The notes: a model not told the origin generated them from the letters alone. Counted from the stretch's first letter, positions 1 through 9,580 are shown. The stretch is DNA of 64,000 bases from Actinacidiphila paucisporea (GCF_900142575.1 NZ_FRBI01000033.1:1-64000); one strand, 5' to 3'. Translations and numbers: made by a program.

Positions 1-280
1 CGAGATCGTCCCCCCGCTCGAACCGCTGCCCGCGCTGCCCGTCGCCCGCGCGGTCTGGCGCCCCGAACCCGACCTGCGCACCTCCACCGAGGCCTGGCTG
101 ACAGCCGGCGGCCCGCACCACACGGTGCTGTCCACCGCGATCGGCGCGGAAGAACTCACCGACCTCGCCGACCTCCTCGGCACCGAACTGCTCATGATCG
201 ACACCGACACCGACATCCGCCAGTTCGCCAAGGAGATCCGCTGGAACCAGGCCTACTACCACCTCGCCCGCGGCCTCTAG
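1..280 (+). CDS. araA: L-arabinose isomerase, C-terminal end (partial)
   Basis: Reading from base 2 gives about 92 residues that end in TAG at 278-280; the 5' part lies outside the window. L-arabinose isomerase converts L-arabinose to L-ribulose in the cytoplasm. The segment GGPHHTV followed by a strand-rich stretch and the ending KEIRWNQAYYHL match the C-terminal region of AraA proteins. The next gene downstream is an aldose 1-epimerase, which fits a pentose/hexose utilisation context. Identification rests on this tail alone, so the overall integrity of the gene cannot be judged. Confidence 0.8.
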   Translation, partial: EIVPPLEPLPALPVARAVWRPEPDLRTSTEAWLTAGGPHHTVLSTAIGAEELTDLADLLGTELLMIDTDTDIRQFAKEIRWNQAYYHLARGL

Positions 281-324
281 CCCGCGGCCTCCAGACCGCG
301 ACCTGCTCTGCCCGACGGCCGGCA

Positions 325-344
325 CCCCGGGCACCCTGCCGGGG
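325..344 (+). terminator. Possible hairpin between araA and the epimerase gene
   Basis: CCCCGG at 325-330 pairs with CCGGGG at 339-344 around an 8-base loop, 45 bases after the araA stop. There is no T-run, as is usual in high-GC actinobacteria. A direct repeat CCCGCGGCCT occurs just upstream at 268-277 and 281-290, overlapping the araA stop. Confidence 0.35.
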
Positions 345-389
345 TTCGGGCGAGAGTACCCAACGCCCCGACCTTTCCGGAGACCCCTC

Positions 390-1490
390 ATGCCCGACGT
401 ATCCTGCTCACTCGCCGGGACCCTCGGGGACGGCCGCACCGTCCACCGCTGGCGACTGGTGGCAGGCGGAGTCCGCGCCGACATACTCACCCTCGGGGCG
501 AGCCTGCACGCACTGGCTTTCCCGGATCGCACCGGCCGGCAGGCCGACGTCGTGGTGACTCCGCACGCGATCGAGGACAAGCTCACCTCGGCGCGTTATC
601 TCGGTGCCACCGTGGGCCGTTACGCCAACCGCATCGCCCACGGCCGGGTGCCCGGCCCCGAAGGCCCCGTCCGACTGAGCGTCAACGAGAACGGCCACAC
701 CCTGCACGGCGGCCCCGAAGGCTTCGACCTTCAGGTGTGGAACGCCGACCCGTTCCGTTCCGCCGAGGACGCGGGTGTCGCGGGTGTTGCGCTGAGCCTG
801 GTCAGCCCGGCGGGCGACCAGGGGTTTCCCGGAACCGTGGACGTCACGGTGCGCTACAGCCTGAGCGACGCAGGGGAACTGCGGATCGACTACTCGGCCT
901 CCACGGACGCGTCGACACCGTTCAACCTCACCAACCACGCGTATTGGAACCTCTCGGGCAACACCCGGGGGAGTGTCGGGGACCACGAGCTGTACGTCTC
1001 GGCCGACTGCTATACGCCGGTGGACACCGACCTGGTCCCCCTGCCGGGACCGCCGCGGCCGGTGGCGGGCACGCCCTTCGACCTCACCACCGCGCGACCG
1101 CTGGCTGATGTGCTCGACCGTTTCGATGACGGGCAACTAGCCCTCGCCGGAGGCGGATACGACCACAACTGGGTCCTGCGTGGGCAGGCAGGACGACTCC
1201 GTCTCGCGGCAGTGCTGGGTCATCCACCGACCGGCCGGGTGATCGAGTGCCTCACCACCGAGCCGGGGCTTCAGGTGTACACGGCCAACACCCCGCATGA
1301 CCCCCATGGCGGGGACACGGCAGCCGACGAGACCACGGCGGGCCGGCCGCTCTTCCGGCACAGCGGTGTGGCCCTGGAGAGCCAGCATTTCCCCAACTCG
1401 CCCAACCGGCCCGACTATCCGCCTGCATGGCTGCGTCCTGGGCATCCTTACCGGTCGACAACGATCTACCGGACCGGGCTCATGGAGTGA
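390..1490 (+). CDS. galM: Aldose 1-epimerase (mutarotase)
   Basis: This 366-residue protein should interconvert alpha and beta anomers of aldoses in the cytoplasm. The family signature residues are visible: LHGG with His106, NLTNHAYWNL with His183 (the general acid), and VALESQHFPNSPN with the catalytic Glu near residue 330. Asn80-Arg81 in RYANRI matches the sugar-binding loop. The length is normal for GalM. The ATG follows GGAG at a suitable distance. The gene lies 110 bp after araA in the same direction, so the two probably serve arabinose catabolism together, although a weak hairpin separates them. A strong hairpin follows the stop. Confidence 0.93.
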   Translation: MPDVSCSLAGTLGDGRTVHRWRLVAGGVRADILTLGASLHALAFPDRTGRQADVVVTPHAIEDKLTSARYLGATVGRYANRIAHGRVPGPEGPVRLSVNENGHTLHGGPEGFDLQVWNADPFRSAEDAGVAGVALSLVSPAGDQGFPGTVDVTVRYSLSDAGELRIDYSASTDASTPFNLTNHAYWNLSGNTRGSVGDHELYVSADCYTPVDTDLVPLPGPPRPVAGTPFDLTTARPLADVLDRFDDGQLALAGGGYDHNWVLRGQAGRLRLAAVLGHPPTGRVIECLTTEPGLQVYTANTPHDPHGGDTAADETTAGRPLFRHSGVALESQHFPNSPNRPDYPPAWLRPGHPYRSTTIYRTGLME

Positions 1491-1508
1491 GGGACGGGCA
1501 CGACCCTC

Positions 1509-1536
1509 ACCGGGACGTGGAAGGTCACGTCCCGGT
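1509..1536 (+). terminator. Hairpin terminator after galM
   Basis: ACCGGGACGTG (1509-1519) is a perfect 11-bp reverse complement of CACGTCCCGGT (1526-1536) with a 6-base loop. It begins 19 bases after the galM stop and separates this gene from the peptidase gene. Confidence 0.75.
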
Positions 1537-1633
1537 CCTGCGCGCTCCCGGCCGCCCGGCCCCCTCATCTCCTTGAAGGGCGCTGTCAAGGCCCTTTTCG
1601 GGCAGGGCAGTTCCGGCGCGCGCAAGGCACTCA

Positions 1634-1667
1634 TTGACAGGTGCATGGCGCTCAGCGATTCTGTATT
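1634..1667 (+). promoter_or_regulatory. Candidate promoter of the G1 peptidase gene
   Basis: A perfect TTGACA lies at 1634-1639. About 17 bases later there is GATTCT (1657-1662), overlapping a TGTATT. The -35 is convincing and the -10 is weak. The element sits about 75 bp upstream of the ATG at 1741 and after the galM terminator, which is a sensible position. Confidence 0.4.
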
Positions 1668-1740
1668 GCCGCCCCACGTTCCCCACACGGCCCACGGGTC
1701 GGCGTTTTGAGCATCCTGATTGCCCCACGAAGGAGCCAGC

Positions 1741-2457
1741 ATGCGCAGATTCCTGTCACGCGTCGTCCCCGTTGCGGTAGCGGCTGCCGCCCTTGCCGCT
1801 CCCGCCCTGCCGGCCACCGCGGCGGCCGCACCGGAACTGTCCTTCCGCCCTTTGCACTACAACATCAACGGCTACAACTGGGGCGGGTACGCCGCCACGG
1901 GCAGCGGCTTCACCTCGGTCGCGGCGACCTGGACCGAAGCGAACGCGACCTGCAACTCCACCAACGACCTCTACGCTCCCTGGGTCGGCATCGACGGGTA
2001 CGGCTCGTCCACGGTGGAGCAGACCGGGGTGGCGACCGACTGCTCCAGCGGCAGTCCCGTGCACCAGGCCTGGTACGAGATGTACCCGGCGAACCCGGTC
2101 TACCTGAGCCGCAGTTCGTACCCGGTCTCGGCCGGCGACCACATAACCGCCTCGGTGACCTACGCCGGAAGCAGCAAGTACACCCTCAAGCTGACCGACT
2201 CCTCGCGTGGCTGGACCTACACCACGAGTAAGACCCTCTCCTCCCAACGTGCCAGCGCCGAGGTCATCATCGAGTCGCCGACCGGGGCCTACCCGAACTT
2301 CGGCACCCTCAACTTCACCTCCGCCACCGTCAACGGAAGCTCTCTCGGGTCCTTCGGCCCGGTTGCGCTCGACCCGTCCAACGGTGCCTACGAGGCCAGG
2401 ACCGGCGCGCTCGGCTCCGGCGGCACCAGCTTCAGCGAAACGTATCTGCGGGAGTAG
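1741..2457 (+). CDS. Secreted G1-family glutamic endopeptidase (eqolisin-like)
   Basis: The protein is 238 residues long. It has a Sec signal peptide: MRRFLSR, a hydrophobic Ala/Val stretch, and an AxA-type cleavage region near residue 30. The mature part matches peptidase family G1 (Peptidase_A4). It has NWGGYAATG, then WVGIDG, then Gln94 in the EQTG segment (catalytic Gln), then AWYEMYP, and AEVIIESP carrying the catalytic Glu at about residue 174, followed by NFGTLNF. The enzyme is therefore probably an extracellular acid protease acting with a Gln/Glu dyad. The ATG at 1741 follows AAGGAG at 1730-1735 and gives the signal peptide; an earlier in-frame start at 1720 lacks a ribosome site. 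The gene is monocistronic between hairpins. Confidence 0.85.
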   Translation: MRRFLSRVVPVAVAAAALAAPALPATAAAAPELSFRPLHYNINGYNWGGYAATGSGFTSVAATWTEANATCNSTNDLYAPWVGIDGYGSSTVEQTGVATDCSSGSPVHQAWYEMYPANPVYLSRSSYPVSAGDHITASVTYAGSSKYTLKLTDSSRGWTYTTSKTLSSQRASAEVIIESPTGAYPNFGTLNFTSATVNGSSLGSFGPVALDPSNGAYEARTGALGSGGTSFSETYLRE

Positions 2458-2465
2458 CCGCACCA

Positions 2466-2493
2466 GCGCTGGGGCGCTCACCCGCCCCAGCGC
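2466..2493 (+). terminator. Bidirectional hairpin terminator
   Basis: GCGCTGGGGCG (2466-2476) is a perfect 11-bp reverse complement of CGCCCCAGCGC (2483-2493), with a 6-base loop. It lies 8 bases after the peptidase stop and before the end of the convergent phosphatase gene, so it can stop both transcripts. Confidence 0.75.
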
Positions 2494-2525
2494 AGGCAGG
2501 CCAGGCGGTCCGCCCCCGTCCGGCG

Positions 2526-5003
2526 TCACGACGGGTCGCGGACCTGGATCCCCACGATGCAGGTGTCGTCGTCGGTGTCGGAGTTGCTGTGGATCAGCAG
2601 GTGGTCGAGGCGCTGGTCGAGGCCGGTGGCAGGGTGTTCGGCGGTGGCGAGGAGCTGCTCCAGGCTCTCCCGCAGGGATCGGTCCTTGCGCTCGATCAGG
2701 CCGTCCGTGTACATCAGCAGGGTGTCGCCCGGCTGCAGTTGGACCTGTGCTTCCTCGTAGACCCCATTGTCGACGGCGCCCAGCAGTATGCCGCGGATCA
2801 TCGGCAGGTTGATCGCCCGACCGCCGTGGAGCAGCAGGGGAGGCAGATGCCCGGCCCGCGCCCATCGCAGGGTGCGGGTGGGGGGATCGTAGAGGCCGCA
2901 GATCGCCGTGGCCATGACCTGGTCGGTGAGGTGGTGCGCGACGAGGTTGAGCCAGGACAGGATCTGGCCGGGGCCCGCGCCCGTGGTGGCCAGGCCGCGC
3001 AGAGCGTGGCGCAGCGCGACCATGCCGGTGGCCGCCTTGATGCCGTGACCGGCGACGTCCCCCACCGAGATCAGGACCTGCTGGGACGGCAGGACGACGG
3101 CGTCGTACCAGTCGCCGCCGACCAGATGTTCGTTCTCGGCGGGCCGGTAGCGTACGGCGACAGCCAGCTGCGAGGTGTCGATCGGGCCGTGCACCGGGGG
3201 CATGATGGCCTGCTGGAGCTGCTTGGCCAGCCGGTTGCGGTCGGCGGTCCGCTGCTCGCTGTGAGCCAGCTGGTCGCGGGTCGCGGCCAGCGCGACCTCC
3301 GCCCAGTGCTGGGCGGAGATGTCCTGGTAGGCGCCTCTGACGGCGATCAGGCGCTGGTCGGCGTCGAGGACGGGTTCGGCGACGACGCGGACGTGGCGCA
3401 CCACCCCGTCCGGCCGCTGCAGGCGTACCGCGGTGTCGGCCGGTCGGCGATGGTGGAGCAGACCGCGCAGAAAACGGCGGGCGTTGCCCGCGTCGTCCGG
3501 ATGGGAGTGCGCGGTCAAGTGGTCCAGCGGTACCGGGTCCGCGGTGGCGGGCAGACCGTACAGGGCGTAGAGCTGGCTGTTCCAGGTGATCTGCCCGGAG
3601 AGCAGGTTCTCCTCGAACCCCCCGATACGGCCCAGGCGTTGCGCGTGCCGCAGCAAGTTGGTCAGGCGGGCTGTCTCGTCCTCCACCCGCCAGATGAGGA
3701 CCACGTGCTGGTCGTACCGGCTGATGCTGACGTCCGCCGTGGTCGGGACCTGCACCTGGCCGACCACGGCGATCAGGGATACGCCGGTGGCGCGGAAGGG
3801 CTCGCCGGTGGCGTGGACGTGCTCGACCATGTCGAAGAGGTTGCCCTGCTCCGCCGCGAAGGGATACGACTCCAGCAGGTAGGAACCGGTCACCAGGTTC
3901 CGCGGGCGGCCGTCGGGATCGGCGAAACGGGCATTGACGTACTCGATCCGGAAATCGATCAGCCGGCCCCCGGCGTCGGTTCGGGGACGCAGCAGCATCG
4001 CGGGGTCGAGCAGGCCGTCGACGAGTTCCCGCAGTCCGGCCAGGTCGGTGCCGGTGCCGGTGCCGGGCGACCGTACTGCCTCGGTGGGCGTCCCCGTGTC
4101 GATGGTGTGGGCCACCAGCTCCGCCAGCGCCTCGATCTGGCGGTGGACAGCCGGTGGCTGAGGGCCGAGCACATCGGGCCAGGCGATCTCCAGCACCCCC
4201 AGGAGCCGGCCGCCGGACTCGGTCGGCAGCGCGACCCGGCCGCCGTGCGGTGCCTGGAGCTGACCGATGGTGGGCAGCGCCGCTTCGGACAGGGAGCGCA
4301 GCCATACCGGGCCCCTGACGGTGAGCGCCCGGCGGGCCGGGGTCACCACCCCCGGTGGCACGTGGTGCCACAGCTCGGCTTCCCCCGGTGCGAACCCGGC
4401 GTGCCCGACCAGGCGCAGGGAAGCGCCCTGCTCGGCCGACCACACGGCCACCGCCGTGGCGCCCAGGGGCCGCAGCGCGTGGTCGAGCACCGACTGCGCC
4501 ACCGCCTGGCTGGTGAAGGCGGCGAGCGCTCCGCTCTCGGCCGTACGCAGGCGTACGGCAAGGGAGCCGGCGGCCGCGTCGGCGGCTTTCGCGGCCGGAT
4601 CGTCCGCACCGGGTCGGCGCCCCCGGTCGGCGCCGACCCGCTCGAGGAACTCGCGGGCCACGGCGGCGAGGCGGTCGTGTGCGGCCTGGTTGACGATGTC
4701 GGCCGCCAGTTCTATCGATGAGACGCCAGCCGCGGCGGCCAGATCGGCGATCTGCGTCGCCGCCTGCTGAGGGCCGCAGTGCAACCGCTCGACCAGTATG
4801 CCTTTGGCCATCTCGATCAGGGCCCGGCCGTCCGCGGTGGCATGGGCCTGCTGCACCTGTTCCCGTAGACGCGCCACCGTGCCGGCAAGTCGTTCCAGTC
4901 GTGCGCCGTTCTCGACGCCGGCCATCGGAGTGCTGGGGCGGGGCTGGGGTTCGTCCTCACCGGTGCGCTCGTCGGCGAGCCCACCGGACCGGTCTCGGTT
5001 CAC
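2526..5003 (-). CDS. ANTAR-GAF-PAS-PP2C (SpoIIE-type) serine phosphatase
   Basis: The 825-residue cytoplasmic protein has an N-terminal ANTAR-like helical segment (about 45-105, containing ALIEMAKGILVER). A GAF-type domain (about 150-300), PAS-like sensor domains (about 315-580) and a C-terminal PP2C/SpoIIE phosphatase (about 600-820) follow. The metal-binding motifs GGDWYD, GDVAGHG and YTDGL are present. Such phosphatases usually dephosphorylate anti-sigma-factor antagonists in partner-switching pathways. The GTG start at 5003 overlaps the TGA of the upstream kinase gene (GTGA), implying translational coupling and a shared pathway. ANTAR domains normally bind RNA; its role here is unknown. 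No membrane segment is visible. Confidence 0.85.
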   Translation of the reverse strand: MNRDRSGGLADERTGEDEPQPRPSTPMAGVENGARLERLAGTVARLREQVQQAHATADGRALIEMAKGILVERLHCGPQQAATQIADLAAAAGVSSIELAADIVNQAAHDRLAAVAREFLERVGADRGRRPGADDPAAKAADAAAGSLAVRLRTAESGALAAFTSQAVAQSVLDHALRPLGATAVAVWSAEQGASLRLVGHAGFAPGEAELWHHVPPGVVTPARRALTVRGPVWLRSLSEAALPTIGQLQAPHGGRVALPTESGGRLLGVLEIAWPDVLGPQPPAVHRQIEALAELVAHTIDTGTPTEAVRSPGTGTGTDLAGLRELVDGLLDPAMLLRPRTDAGGRLIDFRIEYVNARFADPDGRPRNLVTGSYLLESYPFAAEQGNLFDMVEHVHATGEPFRATGVSLIAVVGQVQVPTTADVSISRYDQHVVLIWRVEDETARLTNLLRHAQRLGRIGGFEENLLSGQITWNSQLYALYGLPATADPVPLDHLTAHSHPDDAGNARRFLRGLLHHRRPADTAVRLQRPDGVVRHVRVVAEPVLDADQRLIAVRGAYQDISAQHWAEVALAATRDQLAHSEQRTADRNRLAKQLQQAIMPPVHGPIDTSQLAVAVRYRPAENEHLVGGDWYDAVVLPSQQVLISVGDVAGHGIKAATGMVALRHALRGLATTGAGPGQILSWLNLVAHHLTDQVMATAICGLYDPPTRTLRWARAGHLPPLLLHGGRAINLPMIRGILLGAVDNGVYEEAQVQLQPGDTLLMYTDGLIERKDRSLRESLEQLLATAEHPATGLDQRLDHLLIHSNSDTDDDTCIVGIQVRDPS

Positions 5004-8000
5004 GGGTTGAGCCGCTGGTGGATGCGCGCGATCAGGTCGTTGGCGTCCACGGGTTTGGTGACGTAGTCGCTCGCTCCCGCCGCCATGCTCTTCTCCTGGT
5101 CACCGGGCATGGCCTTGGCCGTCACCGCGATGATGGGCAGGTCCGCGTACCGGGGGATCCTCCGGATCGCCGTGGTGGCGGTGTAGCCGTCCATCTCCGG
5201 CATCATCACATCCATCAGCACCACGTCGATGTCCGGGTGCCGGGTGAGGACGTCGATGCCGGTCCTGCCGTTGTCCGCGTGCAGGACCCGCATGCCGTGC
5301 AGTTCGAGGATCCCGGTGAGGGCGTAGAGATTGCGGGCATCGTCGTCGATGACGAGCGCGGTGCGCCCGCCGAGAGCGGTGTCGCCCAACCTCGCCGCGG
5401 CGGCGGTCCGGGCCCCCTGCTCGGTGCGGACCAGTGAGGGCACGTCGGCCGGCCGCTCCGCGGACAGGTGCAGCGCGATGCGTTCGCGCAGTTCGTCCAG
5501 GCTGGAAAGAAGCTCCAACGGCCTGGTGGTGGAGCGTAGCTGCAGTTCCTGCCACTGGGCGGGGTCCAGCCGTCGGCTGTTGTGCGCCAGTACGGGCACG
5601 CCGTGTACCGCGGGGTCGGCGTCCATGGCCTGGAGAAAGGCGAGCGCTCCGTCGGCGGCCATGCCGAGGTCGAGCACGATGCAGTGGCAGGGCTCGGCCG
5701 CCAGTGCGGCGGCGGCCTCCTCCGCGCCCGTGGCGGTCACGATGTGGACCGTGCTGGCGGAATTCGCCGCATCGCGGCTGTCGACAAGGTCGGTCCTGGC
5801 GCTGTCGGCCACCATCGACAGCAGCCCGCGCTGGTGGTCCTCTATCACCAGCAGGCGGCGCTGCGCCGCTGCCGTGGGGACGGCGCCGCCGGACATCTGC
5901 GCCGGCGCACCTGCCGACGCCTCCTCAGCGGACACGATCTGGGTGCCCGCGGCCGACTCCTCGAAGTCCGGGCGGGCGACGGGCAGATAGAGACTGAAGG
6001 TACTGCCCACGCCGGGTGTGCTGTCGACGCTGATCGAACCGCCGAGCATGAAGGCGATCTCGCGGCTGATGGACAGTCCCAGGCCCGTACCGCCGTACTT
6101 GCGGCTGGTCGTGCCGTCGGCTTGCTGGAACGCCCCGAAGATGGCTTCCAGTTGGGCCGGGGCGATCCCGATGCCGGTGTCGACCACCCGCAGGGCGATG
6201 GCCGGACCGTGGCGGCGCACCGTAACCGGCAGGTCGGCCTCGGCGGCCGGCTCGATCCGCAGCTGGACACTGCCGGACTCGGTGAACTTCACCGCGTTGG
6301 AGAGCAGGTTGCGCAGTACCTGGCGCAGCCGGGAGTCGTCGGTGACCAGCTCGGTGGGCACGCCGGGGGCGGTGACGATCTGGAAGCCGAGACCTTCCTG
6401 GGTGGTCATCGGCCGGAAGGTGGCCTCGACGTAGTCCAGCAGCCGGCGCAGCGGCACCCGTTCGGGCGCCAGGTCCATCTTCCCGGCCTCCACCTTGGAC
6501 AGGTCGAGGATGTCGTTGATCAGTTGCAGCAGGTCCGAGCCGGCGGAGTGGATGATCTCGGCGAACTCCACCTGCTTGACGCTGAGGTTGCCGGTCGGGT
6601 TCTGCGCGAGCAACTGCGCGAGGATCAGCAGGCTGTTGAGCGGGGTGCGCAGCTCGTGGCTCATGTTGGCCAGGAACTCCGACTTGTACTTCGAGGCGAG
6701 CGAGAGCTCCTGGGCACGGGTCTCCAGCTCCTGCCGGGCCTGCTCGATCTCCAGGTTCTTGGTCTCGATGTCGCGGTTCTGCGTCGCCAGCAGCGCCGCC
6801 TTCTCCTCCAGTTCCGCGTTGGAGGACTGGAGCTCCTCCTGGCGGACCTGGAGTTCCTCGGAGCGAGCCTGCAACTCCGCGGTGAGCCGCTGCGACTCCT
6901 CCAGCAGCTCGTCGGTCCTGGCGTTGGCGATGATGGTGTTGACGTTGACACCGATGGTCTCCCGCAACTGCTCCAGGAAGTCCCGCTGCACAGCGGTGAA
7001 CCGGTGCAGGGAGGCGAGCTCGATGATGCCAAGCACCTGGTCCTCGACCACGATGGGCAGCACCACCAGCGCCGCCGGGTCGCTCTGCCCGAACCCCGAG
7101 GAGATGGTCGCGTAGCCGGCTGGCACGTCCTCGACCGTGATGGTCTGCCGGCTCACCGCGGCCTGGCCGACCAGCGACTGGCCGAAGGCGAAGCGCCGCG
7201 TCCCCACCTCGGCGGACTGGGCCGGCGACCCGTAGCCGCCGATCTGCACCAGTTCGGGCCGGTCCGCCGCCTCGTCCGCGAGGTAGAACGCACCGAACTG
7301 CGCGGCGACCAGCGGAGTGAGCTCCTGCATGATCAGCCCCGCCACCAGCGGCAGGTCCCGGTGGCCCTGCATCATGCCGGAGATACGGGCCAGGTTGGAC
7401 TTCAGCCAGTCCTGCTCCTGGTTGGCGCGGGTGGACTCGCGCAGCGATCCCACCATGGCGTTGATGTTGTCCTTGAGGTCGGCGACCTCACCGGACGCCT
7501 CCACGGTGATCGACCGGGTCAGGTCACCCTCCGCGACCGCGCTGGTCACCTCTGCGATGGCCCGGACCTGCCGGGTCAGGTTGCCGGCCAGGCCGTTCAC
7601 ATTCTCGGTCAGGCGCTTCCAGGTGCCCGACACGCCTTCCACCTCGGCCTGGCCGCCCAGCCGGCCTTCGCTGCCGACCTCGCGGGCGACGCGGGTGACC
7701 TCGGCGGCGAAGGAGGACAGCTGGTCGACCATCGTGTTGATGGTCGTCTTGAGCTCCAGGATCTCGCCCCGGGCATCGACATCGATCTTGCGGGTCAGGT
7801 CGCCGTTGGCGACGGCGGTGGTCACCTGGGCGATGTTGCGGACCTGGCCGGTCAGGTTGTTGGCCATGGAGTTGACGTTGTCGGTCAGGTCCTTCCACGT
7901 CCCCGCGACGTTCGGGACCCGCGCCTGCCCGCCGAGCATCCCCTCCGTGCCGACCTCGCGGGCGACGCGGGTGACCTCGTCGGCGAACGCGGACAGGGTG

Positions 8001-9580
8001 TCGACCATCGTGTTGATCACATCGGCGAGAGCGGCCACCTCGCCCTTCGCTTCCACGGTGATCTTCTGCGACAGGTCGCCGCGGGCCACCGCCGTCGCGA
8101 CCTGGGCGATGGACCGCACCTGGCCGGTCAGGTTGGAGGCCATGACGTTCACGTTGTCGGTGAGGTTCTTCCAGGTCCCGGACACCCCGCGGACCGTGGC
8201 CTGACCACCCAGGTTGCCCTCGGTCCCGACTTCGCGGGCGACGCGGGTGACCTCGTCGGCGAAGGAGGAGAGCTGGTCGACCATCGTGTTGATGGTCTCC
8301 TTGAGCTCCAGGATCTCGCCTCGGGCGTCCACCCGGATCTTCTGCGAGAGGTCGCCCTTGGCCACCGCGGTCGTCACCTCGGCGATGGACCGCACCTGGT
8401 CGGTGAGGTTGTCCGCCATGACGTTGACCGACTCGGTCAGGTTCTTCCAGGTACCAGAGATGCCTTCGACGTCGGCCTGGCCGCCCAGGCGTCCTTCGGT
8501 GCCGACCTCGCGGGCGACGCGGGTGACCTCGTCGGCGAAGGAGGAGAGCTGGTCGACCATCGTGTTGATGGTGCTCTTGAGTTCCAGGATCTCGCCCCGG
8601 GCGTTCACGGTGATCTTCTGCGAGAGGTCGCCCTTGGCCACCGCGGTCGCCACCTGGGCGATGGACCGCACCTGGTCGGTGAGGTTGCCGGCCATGAAAT
8701 TGACCGAGTCCGTCAGGTCGCGCCAGGTACCGGACACACCCTTCACGTCGGCCTGGCCGCCCAGGCGTCCTTCGGTGCCGACCTCGCGGGCCATCCGGGT
8801 GACCTCGTCGGCGAAGGAGGAGAGCTGGTCGACCATCGTGTTGATGGTGCTCTTGAGCTCCAGGATCTCGCCCCGGGCATCGACGGTGATCTTCTGCGAG
8901 AGGTCGCCCTTGGCGACCGCGGTCGTGACCTGGGCGATGTTCCGCACCTGGTCGGTGAGGTTGCCGGCCATGAAGTTGACCGAGTCCGTCAGGTCCCGCC
9001 ACACCCCGGCGACCCCGGCCACCTGGGCCTGGCCGCCGAGCCGCCCCTCGCTGCCGACCTCGCGGGCGACGCGGGTGACCTCGTCGGCGAAGGAGGAGAG
9101 CTGGTCGACCATCGTGTTGACGGTGTTCTTCAGCTCCAGGATCTCGCCCTGGGCGTCGACGTCGATCTTCTGCGAGAGGTCGCCCTTGGCCACCGCGGTC
9201 GCCACCTGGGCGATGTCGCGCACCTGCGTGGTCAGGTTCCCGGCCATCGCGTTGACCGAATCGGTGAGATCCTTCCAGGTGCCCGAGACCCCGGGAACCT
9301 CTGCCTGGCCGCCGAGCCGCCCCTCCGTGCCGACCTCGCGGGCCACCCGGGTCACCTCGGAGGTGAACAGGGACAGCTGATCGGCCATGCCGTTGAAGAC
9401 GCCCGCGATCTCACCCAGCAGACCGTCCGCGTCGTCCGGCAACCGGGTGCCGAAGTCACCGTCCCGCACCGCGGTGAGCCCGGCCAGCAGCTGTCGCAGC
9501 TCCGGCTCGCCCACCGCCCCCGTCCCGGCGGTGCGGCCTCGCCCCGTGTCGGGAACGACGTCCGCCGTCGGCTCACCCAT
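5000..9580 (-). CDS. Multi-HAMP hybrid sensor histidine kinase (group III type)
   Basis: The protein is 1526 residues. The order is: a short N-terminal HAMP-like unit; seven nearly identical 92-residue HAMP repeats (about residues 45-710, each with EVTRVAREVG and AVAKGDLSQKI); GAF (about 730-887); coiled coil; HisKA with the phospho-acceptor His in MSHELRTPLNS (about 974); HATPase (about 1080-1200); a degenerate receiver (about 1240-1365, DLGMA); and a full receiver (about 1400-1522, with MDVMMPEMDG and the conserved Lys in VTKPVD). No transmembrane helix is visible, as in fungal Nik1-type osmosensing kinases. The ATG at 9580 is preceded by GAGAGGAA. The stop overlaps the phosphatase start, so the kinase probably feeds that phosphatase. 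Confidence 0.9.
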   Translation of the reverse strand: MGEPTADVVPDTGRGRTAGTGAVGEPELRQLLAGLTAVRDGDFGTRLPDDADGLLGEIAGVFNGMADQLSLFTSEVTRVAREVGTEGRLGGQAEVPGVSGTWKDLTDSVNAMAGNLTTQVRDIAQVATAVAKGDLSQKIDVDAQGEILELKNTVNTMVDQLSSFADEVTRVAREVGSEGRLGGQAQVAGVAGVWRDLTDSVNFMAGNLTDQVRNIAQVTTAVAKGDLSQKITVDARGEILELKSTINTMVDQLSSFADEVTRMAREVGTEGRLGGQADVKGVSGTWRDLTDSVNFMAGNLTDQVRSIAQVATAVAKGDLSQKITVNARGEILELKSTINTMVDQLSSFADEVTRVAREVGTEGRLGGQADVEGISGTWKNLTESVNVMADNLTDQVRSIAEVTTAVAKGDLSQKIRVDARGEILELKETINTMVDQLSSFADEVTRVAREVGTEGNLGGQATVRGVSGTWKNLTDNVNVMASNLTGQVRSIAQVATAVARGDLSQKITVEAKGEVAALADVINTMVDTLSAFADEVTRVAREVGTEGMLGGQARVPNVAGTWKDLTDNVNSMANNLTGQVRNIAQVTTAVANGDLTRKIDVDARGEILELKTTINTMVDQLSSFAAEVTRVAREVGSEGRLGGQAEVEGVSGTWKRLTENVNGLAGNLTRQVRAIAEVTSAVAEGDLTRSITVEASGEVADLKDNINAMVGSLRESTRANQEQDWLKSNLARISGMMQGHRDLPLVAGLIMQELTPLVAAQFGAFYLADEAADRPELVQIGGYGSPAQSAEVGTRRFAFGQSLVGQAAVSRQTITVEDVPAGYATISSGFGQSDPAALVVLPIVVEDQVLGIIELASLHRFTAVQRDFLEQLRETIGVNVNTIIANARTDELLEESQRLTAELQARSEELQVRQEELQSSNAELEEKAALLATQNRDIETKNLEIEQARQELETRAQELSLASKYKSEFLANMSHELRTPLNSLLILAQLLAQNPTGNLSVKQVEFAEIIHSAGSDLLQLINDILDLSKVEAGKMDLAPERVPLRRLLDYVEATFRPMTTQEGLGFQIVTAPGVPTELVTDDSRLRQVLRNLLSNAVKFTESGSVQLRIEPAAEADLPVTVRRHGPAIALRVVDTGIGIAPAQLEAIFGAFQQADGTTSRKYGGTGLGLSISREIAFMLGGSISVDSTPGVGSTFSLYLPVARPDFEESAAGTQIVSAEEASAGAPAQMSGGAVPTAAAQRRLLVIEDHQRGLLSMVADSARTDLVDSRDAANSASTVHIVTATGAEEAAAALAAEPCHCIVLDLGMAADGALAFLQAMDADPAVHGVPVLAHNSRRLDPAQWQELQLRSTTRPLELLSSLDELRERIALHLSAERPADVPSLVRTEQGARTAAAARLGDTALGGRTALVIDDDARNLYALTGILELHGMRVLHADNGRTGIDVLTRHPDIDVVLMDVMMPEMDGYTATTAIRRIPRYADLPIIAVTAKAMPGDQEKSMAAGASDYVTKPVDANDLIARIHQRLNP
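7440..9440 (-). repeat. Tandem 276-bp repeats encoding the HAMP array
   Basis: Seven tandem in-frame units of 276 bp (92 codons) lie inside the kinase gene. Units keep long near-identical stretches, for example the part encoding EVTRVAREVG and NTMVDQLSSFADEV. Differences cluster around the segment encoding Gly-Val-Ser-Gly. The high DNA identity suggests recent duplication or gene conversion. Confidence 0.9.

Noticed and set aside
1756..4443. An 895-codon minus-strand frame overlapping the phosphatase in another frame
   Set aside because: Arg/Pro-rich low-complexity translation without domains; it is a shadow of the phosphatase and peptidase genes.
7440..9440. Regularly spaced repeats considered as a CRISPR-like array
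   Set aside because: The 276-bp units are in-frame coding repeats with diagnostic HAMP translations; there are no spacers or cas genes.
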